Source: Dermanyssus gallinae | Taxonomy: Eukaryota; Arthropoda; Arachnida; Mesostigmata; Dermanyssidae | Direction of reading: 5' to 3' | DNA length: 64,000 nucleotides | Assembly: GCA_003439945.1 (NCBI GenBank) | Contig: QVRM01002793.1 | Span: 385,759-449,758 of the forward strand | In this document: one piece after another, positions 35,930 to 47,885 of the stretch | How positions within the stretch are numbered: the first letter of the stretch is position 1 | Layout: each line of letters starts with the position of its first letter | Program-made: the position numbers and the translations under genes | The notes under the pieces: generated by a model | The model's database searches: none | What the model saw: only the letters and a program-made list of their open reading frames with translations | What the model was told of the DNA's origin: nothing

Positions 35930-37380
35930 TGTGTGGGTTGATTTTGTTGTTGTTGCTTTTGTTGTCGCTGCTTGCTTTAGTTGCTCTTTGTTGCTGTTTC
36001 CGCCGCTAGTCATCCAGTGATTGGCGTTGTCATTTTTGTTGTTCTTGTTGTTCACCGCCATAGCACTTTTTCCCGTCCTTACAGCCAACGTCTACAATGT
36101 TGTTGTTGTTGTTGTTGTTGTTGTTGCTTCTGCTGATGTTGTTATCGTTGTTGTTGCTAAAGTGGTATTGTTGCTGTGGTGGTTGTTGCTGATTTTGTTG
36201 TCGTTGTTGTTGCTAAAGTGGTATTGTTGCTGTTGTGGTTGTTATTGATTTTGTTGTTATTGTTGTTGTTGTTGTTGCTAAAGTGGTATTGTTGCTGTGT
36301 CGTTGTTGTTGTTGTCGGTCTCACCTATTGCTAAACTGTTAAAGCTGTTGCTAGTGGTGTTGGATGTTGACGCGTCTTTCACATCATGTTGGTGCTATTT
36401 ATATTACATTGTTATTATTGTTGTAGCTGCAATACCATAGCCGATATCGTTTGTTGAAATTGTGGTCACAATTGTTGTCGCAGGCCGTTTCGTCTTCGTT
36501 CTTCGAATTCTAGTTCTAGTTCAGGTAGTCATTCGGTTATGGCTTCCACCATCACGAGTTGTGTTGCTGTTAATGTTGTTGTTGTTACTGTTGTTGCTGC
36601 TTGTTTTCGTCGCTGATCTTTCTGGTCATGTAGTCAACATGTGGTGTGTATGTGTGTGTATATATGTATGTGTGTATCTATGCGTGAATTACTGCTTGTA
36701 CTGTTGTGCTTATTCTGTAGTTGTCGTGTCTGAACAATGGTTGTTGCACTGGTTACTTTTTTTTTTTTTATCTCTACTACTTTCTTGCTGTTTTGATGGT
36801 TAATGTTATTGTGGCCTCTCATTGTTCCAGCTGTTATAGTTGCTACAGCTACAGAGTTGCGGCTACCGTCTTCGACATTTGTTGTGGATGTTGATGTCGT
36901 TGAGATCGTCCGTCGATCGTTCTTGCAGCTAAATTTGCTAAATCAATGTTGTCTTAATTGTTGTTATGGTTCTTCATGCTGTTGGTAGTTTTGCGGCTAT
37001 CAGCCAATCATCAGTCCACTGTGTCTGTGTGTGCGTGTGTTGGAATCGTTTGTATTTGTATAGCTAATTTTGCTGTCGTTCGCAACACCGTCGTCACTGA
37101 GGCTAGCTATGTCGTGCTGTTGTTGTTGTTGTTGTTGTTGTTGTTGCTGCTGCTACTACTGTTCTTGTTGTTGTTGATGATGATGATGATGATGCTGTTG
37201 TTGTTGTTGTTGCTGCTGCTAGTGTCGCTGTTGTTGATGTTGTTATTGCTGTCGCTGTTTTTTTACATCGCTAGTTAATTCGGTTAGCGGGCTGTTTACG
37301 TTACTAACGTTGTTGCTGCTGTTGCTGTCGTTGCTGTCGTCATGTGATTGTATTGTTGTTGCTCCTTTGGTTGATCCTCC
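35930..37380 (+). repeat. Kilobase-scale UGU/UUG-rich tract in CELF intron
   Basis: Over about 1.4 kb the plus strand is dominated by TTG/TGT units (clear runs at 36101-36126, 36255-36278 and 37119-37150) with TGC, TGA and TGG variants. It contains a short internal ~40-bp repeat ending GCTAAAGTGGTATTGTTGCTG (36160, 36215, 36280). All forward frames give spurious Leu/Val/Cys-rich peptides. Confidence 0.85.
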
Positions 37381-37467
37381 TATAGCTCTTTTTGTATTAG
37401 ATCCCTTCGTAGAGTGTACTTCGTATATATGTATACAGATTCATGTGTATGCGTATGTAATACGTAT

Positions 37468-37648
<181 letters not shown>

Positions 37649-37704
37649 TTACATTGTCGCTGTTGATCGATTGGTGATGTCGTTGTGATCGTGGTAACCC
37701 GTCC

Positions 37705-37800
37705 TACGGTGGTTTTGTTGTTGTTGTTGTTGTTTGTTGATGTTGTCGTTGTTGTTGTTGTCGCTGTTGTTGTTATTGTCGTTGTTGTGGTTCGTGTTTG
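37705..37800 (+). repeat. UGU-rich tract abutting a CELF 3' splice site
   Basis: TTG/TGT repeats run from about 37711 to within 10 nt of the TTTCCAG acceptor at 37809, replacing an ordinary polypyrimidine tract. Confidence 0.85.
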
Positions 37801-37809
37801 AATTTCCAG

Positions 37810-37912
37810 CAAACGGCTGCCCTAATGACGTCGTACCTGCCTTCGCTGAGTCCTCAGATGGCCGTAGCGATTCCGTCGGCGCTGCCTAGCCCTGCTCTAA
37901 CGCCTACCTCGG
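37810..37912 (+). CDS. CELF: CELF/Bruno-like protein, linker exon 2 (residues 122-155 plus split codon)
   Basis: A 103-nt exon after TTTCCAG, ending TCG-G before GTAATA; phase 0 in, phase 1 out. It encodes [20 protein letters not shown], then [14 protein letters not shown] and the first base of the next codon. The alanine/methionine-rich start (AALM) and the closing PALTPTS are typical of the CELF linker between RRM2 and RRM3; vertebrate CELF1/2 have AALM and PMTPTSG-type strings at equivalent places. The phase matches the next exon, giving Ala from G|CG. The acceptor is unusual in that its upstream sequence is UGU repeats. Confidence 0.88.
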
Positions 37913-39497
37913 GTAATAATTGTGCACGACTATTCCAAACAGACGGACAAACACACGGCATTCGCATTCTCCACCCTTCATCTTAACAACTAGGCAACCA
38001 CAGGCCAGCAAAGACTGACTCGATGCAGTTCTACTGTCACTCATTTCGCAAGCCCGTAAGCGAGCCTAACCACCCAACGATACTAACTGCTGCGTGATGA
38101 GAGCCACCGTGTGAACAACCATAACAACAACAATAACACACATCGCCTAAATTCTCCTCATAGCATTTCCGTGTGGATGACTGCTTCTCGCCCGCGTTCC
38201 TACTGAAACTGCTTCACAACTCTGCTTTCGCAACCGCAACACTTTCCTCTCTCTCTGTAAAGAGTAGCGACGCCGCAGCCACGCTCTGGCGGCGTGGTTG
38301 ATGGTGTCGTCTGTTTCTTAGTAGTCGACACTTAGCTACACTACCTCAGCTACCTGTCGTCAGATCTAGAGCCTAAACCTGACCCTCTTGAACCCCCAAG
38401 ACCCTACCCTATTCTCTTTTCACATTCACATATCTCTTTGCCTTTGACCTCCCTCCCTTTCTCCCCCTTCCCTTCTCTTTATTTCTCTCCCTGCCCATGT
38501 ATATATCTATCTCTGTGCATTTTGCTTTCTCTTTCTCTGTCTGTCTCTGTACATGTGGGTGGTGCGGCGATGCTTGATCTTGATTTGTAGCCCGATTGCT
38601 TGTTTCTGTCTCTCGTTGTTCCTCTGCGACTGCACGGTTTGCCCAATGATATGGCCGGTCGCTGATCCTTCTCAGAACTCCTTCTCAGCCAAGGCTTGCT
38701 TGCGTAACTAAAGCCCATGTGGAGGCGAGCTATGCGAGTGTGTCTGCCACGAATGTGTCTGAACATCGGAAGTCGCTCACGCGACTTTGCCGCCGATAGG
38801 TGCAATTGCGACTGGAGATAGGATTGTCCCAATCAACGGAAGGAAGTAGCATCCGTTGTAGCATAATGCGTCTATCTGCTCACTTAGAGTTAGTATTTGT
38901 TGTCGTTGGATAGCTGCTCCCGAGGCAAATCCAATCTTTAGCCTTTGACGTATAGTTGAAGGGCTCGAAGTAAGATAAAAGATCGCCTTCTAGAGTAGAG
39001 CCCGAACAAATGAGCCGACGGGCAGAAGCTCGTATCTTCCTACGAACAATGGTTACGTTACGTAAGAGTGAAGTCAAGCTGTTGTTTACAAGGGTTGAAA
39101 CACTCGGTGGAAAATATGTTTTTTAGAAAATGCTACATAGAAAAATATGCCAAAAGAGCATTGAAGCTCAGCACGTACTACGCTACCGTTGTCAAATACG
39201 TATGCGAGCGCCTAAGAAGACAAATAAAGGGGTTGTTATGGCATATCCCCTGCTACCTTAGGTGCTTAGGTGAATAACAATATATCTACCTATTAAAGTA
39301 TATGTATCTAAATGCATTTTATTTTAAATTGAACGAATTGCGTAGAGTAGCGATCAATGAGAGAACAGGTGGTGCTCCGACGTGGACGAGAATTTTAGTG
39401 AAATAATGTAATGCCTGCTAACCAAAGCATGCTCTCTAAAATACGTACAGTACATCACCAGCACAAATAACCAGATATAGCTTTAATGAAAAATGCT

Positions 39498-39499
<2 letters not shown>

Positions 39500-39542
<43 letters not shown>
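39500..39542. repeat. (TA)n microsatellite
   Basis: About 43 bp of TA. Confidence 0.95.
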
Positions 39543-39544
<2 letters not shown>

Positions 39545-41371
39545 GAATTGCGCCGTTAAGGCTCGATCAGTGCTAACAGCAAAAACATATTTGCAAAGTG
39601 TACTGAAAGTGTCATTCCCACAACGTGCGTGGGATCATCCGAGACGCGGAAGCTCTAAATTACTTTGCCTAAACAACTAACACAAAAAAATTGCATTCAA
39701 TAGAAGAGGCCATAGAAAAAAAATAAAGTTGGTTAGGTTGGCGGACTTGGTTTTCGTTTAAATCACTGCTCTTCTCTTGAGTCAAAGTCTAGTCATGCAT
39801 AGAAAAAAGAGTGGCTGGACCCAATGTAAGGGTGACACATCCTTTGAGCACGTGTCGCATCTTGCATATGCTCACTTTAAACTCCTTGCTAGCGCGATAG
39901 TCACAGCGGCTTTTCACCTACACATATTTCCTTGTGTATATTACCATTAAATGCAAAAAAAATGGAACTACTTGAATATTTGTAGAGATAACAAGCAAGT
40001 TCTTCAGTATTTTATCGCCGCGAAATTGAGGCGATACCAATTTCGGGCAGCTTGACTCACTGGCGATATACGGTAGTTTCGATGCAAATGGACGCGTCGA
40101 AGCTTATCCGTGACTGTGCTGCTAACAGGTCAGCCGCCGTCTGTCAGATACGAAAAAATGCATGGATTTTGTTACTCCTTGCAGCCCCTTTGGTAAATGT
40201 TCTAAACCCCCGTAAGCATGTATGCTCCTAGTTTTTACGGAAACTCACTATTTTTAGCATAAGCTGGCGGTCGTCGCTCTACCCGCTTGCTCTGTACTCT
40301 CACCTTCCTCTCGGAGCACAAGTGCACCTGTGGCGATGTATTTGTGCTTTGAGATTGGCTCGAACATGCGGACGTATTCTGGTGTATTCTAGTCGCTTTT
40401 CTGGGGAAGTCTTCAAATGGGGGATACCTTTCGACGGGATTCAGTTTCTGCTGTCACCGTATAAAACGGCACTGGCAGACTTGGGCTGCGAGCTTGTGAC
40501 TGACAAGGACGATGTCACCGTTCGGTCGTTGTAGGGAAAAATTGTGGCCATTACGTACGTTTGCACTGCCGCTACACATTCAGGTATTTAAAGTTAAAGA
40601 CCGTTGAGTTAACCGTTGCAGACGATTGAGATCTAATAAACAGCAGCTACTACTAGGGTTGAGTATACCCTTCCTCGAATGAACGATGCGGTTCTCTGAA
40701 ATGATATCCACGGCAGATTGTTAACCTGACACCGAATTAATCAGCTTATTGGTTCATGTAAATCCAGCCTTGAGCAGGTCATAAAGTACTTTATACGTTT
40801 ACCTGCAACTAGTTCGTATTCGTCCGGATCTTTAAGTTTAGACATTGGGCAATCTCTTCCTGTCAAGGCAAAATAATTTAAAAGGGTTTTGTTGCACCAC
40901 AATAACTATTCTGACCGTGCATGGATAATTTGGTGCTCACCAAAATGTATAGATATATATAGGACCGGATCAAAAACATAAAAACAAATGTTGATACATA
41001 TTTATAAAATAATTGCATTTATTTCATCTTCTAACGTGTTTGTGTTGTCTAACGTTGTTTGTCCCAAGCGGGGATAATCATTGGTCTCTTTACATCCGCC
41101 GTCGACGGTGTCACGTATACACAGTGTTCCAGCACTTCCTAACATTTCCACCACTTTAGAACATTTAGCTTTTGTTTTTAAGGCAGAACGTGACACAGAT
41201 TGGTTGCTCCTTCTTTATCGGATCCTTAAAAAATCGCTGCACTTCGTTTTATTCACTTCTTTGAACCAAACTCAAGCAGCGAACGCCGCTATCGACTGCA
41301 GGCAAAACGTGGCCTGTGCTTAGCTGATTGATGGCACTTCTTAGCAGAACAAACCGAAAGACCCTAGTGGT

Positions 41372-41417
<46 letters not shown>

Positions 41418-41427
41418 AGAGAGAGAA
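41372..41427. repeat. (TA)n(GA)n compound microsatellite
   Basis: About 24 bp TA joined to about 30 bp GA. Confidence 0.95.
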
Positions 41428-41789
41428 CGGGGCTATAAATAAAACCAGTCCCTGAAATTGTTCATTCACGCCCCTGCATACACATCCTTAGATGGGAATA
41501 AAGGAATCACCTTGTTGCTTCGGCGTGATTCTGATGGGAACAGCCCGTGTGTCCGCGTCGTGTCCGCGACGTCCACCCGTCACTGTGTGCGCGGCGCCCT
41601 ACGCCGAGTGGGTCTAGCGAACGGCATTTGCATTTAAATCGACCTGACGCCACCTATCCGCCTTCAGCTGCGTCGATTTTCGATGAGTTCGGTCTAACCT
41701 CTGAGAGGGTCTAGAGACAACGTAGACACGCCGACGACTTCTGGACCTCTATTACTACCACCAACACTGCTACAGTCGTGCTGTATCTA

Positions 41790-42217
41790 CTGGCCCGTTG
41801 AAGTTCTCCAGACATTTCGGTCACGCGCTGGCTGCTTGCGGAATCTGGCGGTGTGCGGAACGGTCGCGCTGTAACGTCCACCACCAGTTGACGCTCGAAC
41901 GAATCGCGCAAAGAAGGACGAGCCGATCGGAGAGCGGAAACAGAAACACAACGTCTCCTCTTACTGGCTTGAGGCGTTCTGCGGCGTCACACACCAAAGA
42001 GCGTCGACAACTCTCTGTGTGGTGGTGGTGGCGGCTATTTGCCACAGATAGATGCAGAAAACAAGATGCACGCCGCAGCATGGTCCCGCAGTTCAGTCAA
42101 TAGCTGAACTCGCAAGATGAGAGAAGATCCGGCGATGTAGAAGAACCACTAATTGAGAGTGATGTACTTATTTATACGATGTACTTATTAACACCCAACC
42201 TGGGTGTTAATAAACCA
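41790..42217 (+). pseudogene. 3' end of an R1-like LINE, C-terminal knuckle and 3' UTR hairpin
   Basis: The frame from about 41795 reads FSRHFGHALAACGIWRCAE, then RSRCNVHHQLTLERIAQ. This resembles the C-terminal segment of R1-like ORF2 proteins (a basic F...L...G...C..C...T.E pattern). It ends in a 3' UTR with an 11-bp inverted repeat ATTAACACCCA/TGGGTGTTAAT at 42187-42211 and then AATAAACCAT. The terminal string GGGTGTTAATAAACCAT is identical to that ending the LINE relic at 35.2 kb. The protein match is weak; the shared 3' end is the stronger evidence. Confidence 0.5.
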
Positions 42218-42971
42218 TAATAAGAAAAGAAGACGCACAGGTCGGTGGCAGGCGGCGGCCGACAATCTCGAACGCCTATCCGCCGTATGAATATGCAGAT
42301 TTGTTAGTCGTGATTAGCTTACGGCCATAAGACCTGAATGTTTCTCGTGTTATCCTCGATCTATGCATGTATTGCGCGCTCCCATCCCTCTCTCTCTCTC
42401 TCCCCCCTTTTTCTCGTCATTTCCTTTTATTTTCCGCAACTCCTGGTTTGCCACACGTGTTACGCATTGTTTACCTTGATAGCGTCGCGATGCAGTTCAC
42501 GCGACCCGTTTCACTTTTGCGATAGTTATGTAATTGCGTGGATGCACGACTTATCAGCGGAGAGCGAGCATGACTGAGAGCAATCTGTCCGTATTCATAA
42601 CGTAGGCTTTGCCACCTTAGTGCGGCCAGCAGTGGAATGAACGAAATGCGCACGTTGCAAGCCGTTTACTCGCTATTTTGTTATTATTATTATTTATAGT
42701 TGCAGACGGACCAGATACGACTATACGAAGGGCTATAAGGTAATTGCAGCCGTTCGTTATAGTGGCCATCAAAGATCTCCATTTAGGTATGCACTCTTTT
42801 GTCGTGTAAAATTACTAGGGGTACACAAGGAACAAGTCGTTGGCATCTAGCGTCATCTATGCGTCGTTGCGAGATCAAACCCACGACTCATGGCATCAGA
42901 GTTGCAGGATATGTAAACTACGGTGTTCCGCTGATCATTGGGTCACAAGCAGTTTAGACAGAGAGTAAGCA

Positions 42972-42976
<5 letters not shown>

Positions 42977-43031
<55 letters not shown>
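42977..43031. repeat. (TA)n microsatellite
   Basis: About 55 bp of TA. Confidence 0.95.
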
Positions 43032-43034
<3 letters not shown>

Positions 43035-43721
43035 GCAAGCGCCTCCACACGTCGAAAACAAGCATAGGGTCCTACGCACTAGTGTTGTTATGTGCTGGCT
43101 AGCAGTTGGTCAAATCATTTGCCGCGATGCTGGAGCAAACGGTAGTTAGTCAGAGTTTTATCAATTTCATCAGTTTCATCATAGCTAGAAAGACGTGACC
43201 CACGGAACAGTTACCGGAAGCAATTTCACCCATATCGTGACCGATTGTGGAGGAAGCATTCATTACGACTAATGCTCGTACAACGGTGATAACGAGCAAA
43301 GCTGCTGTACAACCAGACCAGTATCATTAGGTGCGCCTTGGCGCTGGCGCTGTAGCCAGCATGCGTACGGGTCGATGTCAAGGAGCTTAATGGCCCAGCG
43401 AGTGTGTACTCTGTACCTGGTATGTACCTGTTCCTGTCCCATGCCTGCGGACGCAGAGAGCACACGATGCTACCGCACGCGCGGCAGATCAGACGCCACT
43501 CTAATCGTTGCAAGAGTTCGATGCACGTAACAAGCAAACGTCCGGAGAGAGAGAGCCAAAGTGAAGTCGTACTCGTTAATCAGTAGATATTGTGCTTTTC
43601 CACTTAAGAGACTACTCGTCCTGCTAGATTAAATGCCATCATACCGGTGGCCTGCTTGGGCTCGTATATATATAACACGTTGTTGTACACATATACGTAG
43701 ATGTTCTTTTGGAATGAATAG

Positions 43722-43722
<1 letters not shown>

Positions 43723-43755
<33 letters not shown>
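43723..43755. repeat. (TA)n microsatellite
   Basis: About 33 bp of TA. Confidence 0.93.
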
Positions 43756-43759
<4 letters not shown>

Positions 43760-45136
43760 CTTACAAAAAACAAAGAACGTTTAATTGTCCACATGCATAT
43801 ATTTTTGCTATTTATCCCCAAAAAACATATCTGCATACGTGCACATCAACGCGTTATAAGTCTACTTAAAAGCCAAAATTAATATTTACTCTCATGTTTT
43901 TAGCTTGCTGTCTGTAGTAATATTCTACTTATTAGTAATAATAATAGTAATTATTATTATTAAATTATATTCAAAACCTTTTTACTAAGATTCATGAATT
44001 GTACCCGTCTGCCAGATTTGGCATCGCAGCAGAAATTCGCGTTTGTTTAGGTTTGAACACAGCAAATTTCGAAGGTGCTAGGGAGCTTTTGGAGCCTTTT
44101 TTACAGTTGAAGAAAGTCGCATCTAAAGGTTTGAAGTAATTGACAAATTACAAGTGAATAAATTGACGAGAGACACGAGGCATATCAATAAACCTGCCAT
44201 GAAATTTGAAAATTACCGATACAAGCTACGTTTTTCTCTACATTGCAAATTATCACCGATCTCGATTTGAGGCGATTCTCTCGTTTACCGAACCGCCGTA
44301 TGTCGTGTAGCGGCCTATTACGTTCTGTGTCATACGGGCACGGAGGTTACAAAACTTCGCGATGAGTTCAAGTTACACATGTCGAGACCACTAAGCTTGC
44401 GCATAGGAGCTCCAGTTACATCAGCAGAGAGAGGTTCCACGAAGATAGAGCTTTCGTGGAGGCTTAGTAGTAGGTGGCAGTCGCGTTTGACGGAAGTCTG
44501 CAAACTCGAAGCGACCCGAACCAAAAGTAGTTGGCTTGGTAAGAAATGAGCGCCATACGACCCAAGTGATTCCTCTTCACATAAGCTCCACCTCTGGCGG
44601 TTATGTCAGAGGAGAAATAATATTAATAAATAGAAATCTTGGTCAGTCATTAGAGCGGTAGGGAAAGTTGAAGCAGAATGCATCCATAGCCTCTTCTTCA
44701 AACCTGTCTGCCTTTTGCTCTCTCAACAGCTTCTTCTACTATCTTTCGTCTTGGCAGTCACTTGAGATAAGCCAAAGGTCACTTGAATCGAGCCGAGCCT
44801 AAAACTCGAGCCGAACATAACCACGCTGCTAATGAGGACATTTTCGAGTAGTCAGCAAACTACGTGGGAAAAGGCCGCAAACTTTTACGAAATATGCGTT
44901 GAACCTATGCAATATGTAGAGTTGAATGGTTTTTTAGACCAACTCGAGTCGCTAAGAAGTTTGTTGGCACAAAAACCGACGCAAGCCGTCGTTCTACTTT
45001 CCCGATATAGGATACTAGGAAAATGCCTTAAGCATTTTTCTCTTGCCAGAACGTAATAAGATATTTTTGTTCTATAGAGACGATTTATTGCTGTGATATA
45101 GAACAGTGCAATGAAACCTATGACAAATATCTATAC

Positions 45137-45171
<35 letters not shown>

Positions 45172-45237
45172 CGAGTGTGCAAGCGTATTGTAAATGATTA
45201 ATAAACCGTCACAATATTTTCCATATATATATATATA

Positions 45238-45369
45238 TATTTTTTTTATGGAATTGTCTTCTCCGGACGGCAAACTGTATTTTAATTCAGTAATTCCTTA
45301 TAGAGCTTGAAATTTCCATAATTACACAATTCAAACAATTGTAATCATTCAGGACATTTTGCAGCAAAG

Positions 45370-45370
<1 letters not shown>
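45238..45370 (+). repeat. Dispersed ~140-bp repeat (family R4), copy 3
   Basis: Contains TTTTTTTTATGG, GTCTTCTCCGGACGGCAAA, GAGCTTGAAATTTCCAT, ACAATTCAAACAATTGTAAT and GGACATTTTGCAG. It is preceded by (TA)n (45220-45240) and followed by (TA)n (45375-45408) and a repeated TTGCAGAAAAGGA fragment. Confidence 0.82.
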
Positions 45371-45408
<38 letters not shown>

Positions 45409-45697
45409 CAGAAAAGGATATATATATAGTTAGCTACAACTTGCATGACACTGCTTGCCGGTGTGATGATGTAGAGCTTACTGGGCGGTAGCAGCCATGC
45501 ACGACACATCTAGTATACAAATATATGGTATCCTATGCCATTTTACCCGAGCATCCTTTAAAAAGTCCACGTCGAATGCCTTATCCCTGCTGAAGCCTTG
45601 CCCATGCCAATTCGCCACTTCTGCTCCCGTATCTCTTAGTAGGTTATAAACGTAATAAGCTTACTGCAGCCTGTGACCTTTAGGTGTGGATGTGTGT

Positions 45698-45718
45698 GTA
45701 TATATCTATCTATCTATA

Positions 45719-45771
<53 letters not shown>
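45698..45771. repeat. (TA)n microsatellite
   Basis: About 74 bp of TA with TATC and TGTA variants at its left end. Confidence 0.95.
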
Positions 45772-45776
<5 letters not shown>

Positions 45777-46107
45777 GTCAGTGCAAGTTGTTGCAGTCGT
45801 TTTTTTTTCGCTGTTACGCTAACACCGACACAAGCTGGCAGCAACTGCAAATATCGTCGTGTTGCGTCTTGATCTTCAATTGCTTTGTCGAGTTGTTGCA
45901 AAATCGGGTCGATCCGGTCTGACCTACCAGTAATAGGTTAGCGATGACGATACACTCTCATGTCTGCTACGTATGCAAGCTCGTATTCTAGTCATTTAGC
46001 GTAAACACGTCTAACCTCATTCGTCGGTCGTCGTTCGTCGTTGTCGTCGTCGTCGTTTCCGTCGCCGTAACTGTTGTTATTGTTGATGGTATTGTCTTGC
46101 CTTGTAG

Positions 46108-46332
46108 CGTGCGGATCGCCTGCGGGAGCGGTTTCTTCTCCGCCGGGAGGCGCGCTTGCATCCTCGTTTGGCTGTCCCAGCCAACAGTCAAGCCACCTCG
46201 AGGAGCTGTACTCGGCAACGCCGCACAGCTTCCTCACCACGGCCACCTCAGTCGCCTCGGACGGCTCAGGTCTCTCGCAGATACAGCCGGCCGCCTATAC
46301 CGCGCATGTTCAAGCCGGTTATCCGGGATTGC
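46108..46332 (+). CDS. CELF: CELF/Bruno-like protein, linker exon 3 (residues 156-231)
   Basis: A 225-nt exon from after TTGTAG to GTAAGT, phase 1 in and phase 1 out, so it is symmetric and skippable. It encodes a Ser/Ala/Gly/Pro-rich linker: ACGSPAGAVSSPPGGALASS, SSHLEELYSATPHSFLTTAT, SGLSQIQPAAYTAHVQAGYP, then Gly and a split Leu codon (C|TT with the next exon). The Tyr/Ala/Gln-rich ending AAYTAHVQAGYPGL corresponds to the QYAG...YPAAY region just before RRM3 in CELF proteins. TTG/TCG repeats precede it and TTG repeats follow it closely. Confidence 0.9.
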
Positions 46333-46375
46333 GTAAGTGCACCAGTCGAAACGCCTAGTGCCTACTAACCAACGT

Positions 46376-46445
46376 TGGTGGTGTTGTTGTTGTTATTGTT
46401 GTTGTTGATGTTATTGTTGTTGTTGTTGCTTCCACTTGTTGGAGT
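46376..46445 (+). repeat. UGU-rich tract just downstream of CELF exon
   Basis: GTTGTTGTTGTTATTG-type repeats starting 44 nt after the donor at 46333. Confidence 0.85.
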
Positions 46446-46603
46446 TGTTGTAGAATAGCCACTAGCTTCATTGTATGCATATTTTAATGGAATACACGGC
46501 CAATACTACTACAGACACTGGGGCTACATAGTTGTTTAGCGAATACTGCGATTGTCACAACGACAACCACTAATGGTGACTTGTACAGTGCATCATGATG
46601 TTG

Positions 46604-46604
<1 letters not shown>

Positions 46605-46644
<40 letters not shown>

Positions 46645-46646
46645 TA
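46605..46646. repeat. (TA)n microsatellite
   Basis: About 42 bp of TA with one CATA interruption. Confidence 0.93.
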
Positions 46647-46977
46647 ATTGGTTGATTGATTCGTTTCATAAGTGTGTGCACACATATTACCCTTTTATAG
46701 CAGGAACGCATAACGCTGTCGCTATGAGGTACCACCTATATTGTACACCCCACTGTTTTTCTTTATGTGTTGGGTACCTTCCATCTTAATAGCCTCTGCT
46801 TCCCAATTTCAACCTGTGCTTTTTCTGCATCCTTGTCTAATCCTAACGCCTCCTCTAATTCTAGATCTCTAGTACCTCAATCTTTCACACTCCCTAACCA
46901 TCTAATGCAGAGTATCCTTATATGCATTGTACGAGCAAGAATCATCAGCGATTCCTGAATATAAACAAATTCTCATT

Positions 46978-47052
46978 ATTGTTAATTGAAAACCGCGATC
47001 GGTCAACATCCGCTACTAGGATGTTGAACGATCGCGGTTTTCAATTAACAAT
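46978..47052. repeat. Near-perfect 75-nt hairpin
   Basis: Left arm 46978-47001 (ends ACCGCGATCG) pairs perfectly over 24 bp with 47029-47052. After a 2x2 internal mismatch, CAACATCC (47004-47011) pairs with GGATGTTG (47019-47026), leaving a 7-nt loop GCTACTA. The 32-bp stem is far beyond chance and resembles a foldback element or a miRNA-like precursor. Confidence 0.9.
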
Positions 47053-47690
47053 GGTCATGTATTTCATACAACTATCGATAAAACAAATCGGAGTCATCGT
47101 CTATCTTGGTGTTTGAGATGAGATGCTTAGTCTCAGTCCTGTCAGTGAAGCTCATGCTAATAGTGACTGGTTGAATCTAGGTTCATTTTTTGTTTAATTA
47201 CTATTGCGCTTTGTCTAGTCGCATTCATAATAGTAACTACGTTTGCGTAACGTCCAACTAACGAAACCGCGCGAATGACTGCTTTTCATTCTTTCATCGC
47301 CTAACAATGTGGCGAGTGTCTAAGCCTTGCCAGTTTTGTTCTGAATATGACGGCAGAATAGCATGTACAGCCTATAAATCGAATTAGCCAACCTATGACG
47401 CTCGAGTCCACATTCTATTTGTTAAAACTGGTGTATATATATATATATATATACATTTATATACTTTTTCAGTCGCAAGGGCAGCAATTTTCAGCTAAAG
47501 CCATTATTTCTCTGTCACGTCTCGGGTACAGCTACTAGGGCATGAACGCACGTCTACGACACGAATAAACTCTAAGTCGTTTGCTCGCCTAATAATCTGC
47601 TAAAACGAGCCAAATCAGGGCCGTCCCCAAAAAGGAGGTGGCATGTTGAGCCAAAGCGAACTCGAATCAGTATGGGACAGGAGAGTTAGA

Positions 47691-47885
47691 GGTGTGGCGT
47701 CGTGGAGACTAGTACTCTAGTCATAGTTTGTCATCTACCCAGGTGTCGCCGGTCCGATCCCTGTTGTTGATCGAAATTTCTTTGAGCGATGCTCATTGAG
47801 AATAGATGATAAACTGAGAGTCAGCGGTCATGCTGCCACAAGGCGTGTTGGGGAAACCCTAGATATTTTAACATTTCCGGCCCAC
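47691..47885 (+). mobile_element. tRNA-derived SINE, family SINE-2, copy b
   Basis: Head GTCGTGGAGACTAGTACTCT and B-box region GTGTCGCCGGTCCGATCCC. The body has TGTTGTTGATCGAAATTTC, GAGCGATGCT, GAGAGTC, and GCGTGTTGGGGAAAC...TATTTTAACAT. Colinear with 28998-29185. Confidence 0.75.

Larger units (their letters stand above)
37913..46107 (+). other. CELF intron (8.2 kb)
   Basis: GTAATA...TTGTAG intron. Contains (TA)n tracts, a LINE 3' end relic (41790-42217), R4 copy 3, a compound (TA)(GA) tract and a possible tRNA-like SINE head on the minus strand near 42840-42960. Segments 38850-39480, 39560-41340, 43050-43700 and 43780-45130 contain no feature I can name. Confidence 0.8.

Noticed and set aside
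35930..37380. Leu/Val/Cys-rich open frames that look like multi-pass membrane proteins
   Set aside because: They come from TTG/TGT repeats read in each frame; no start context, no conserved sequence, and the tract lies in an intron of the CELF gene.
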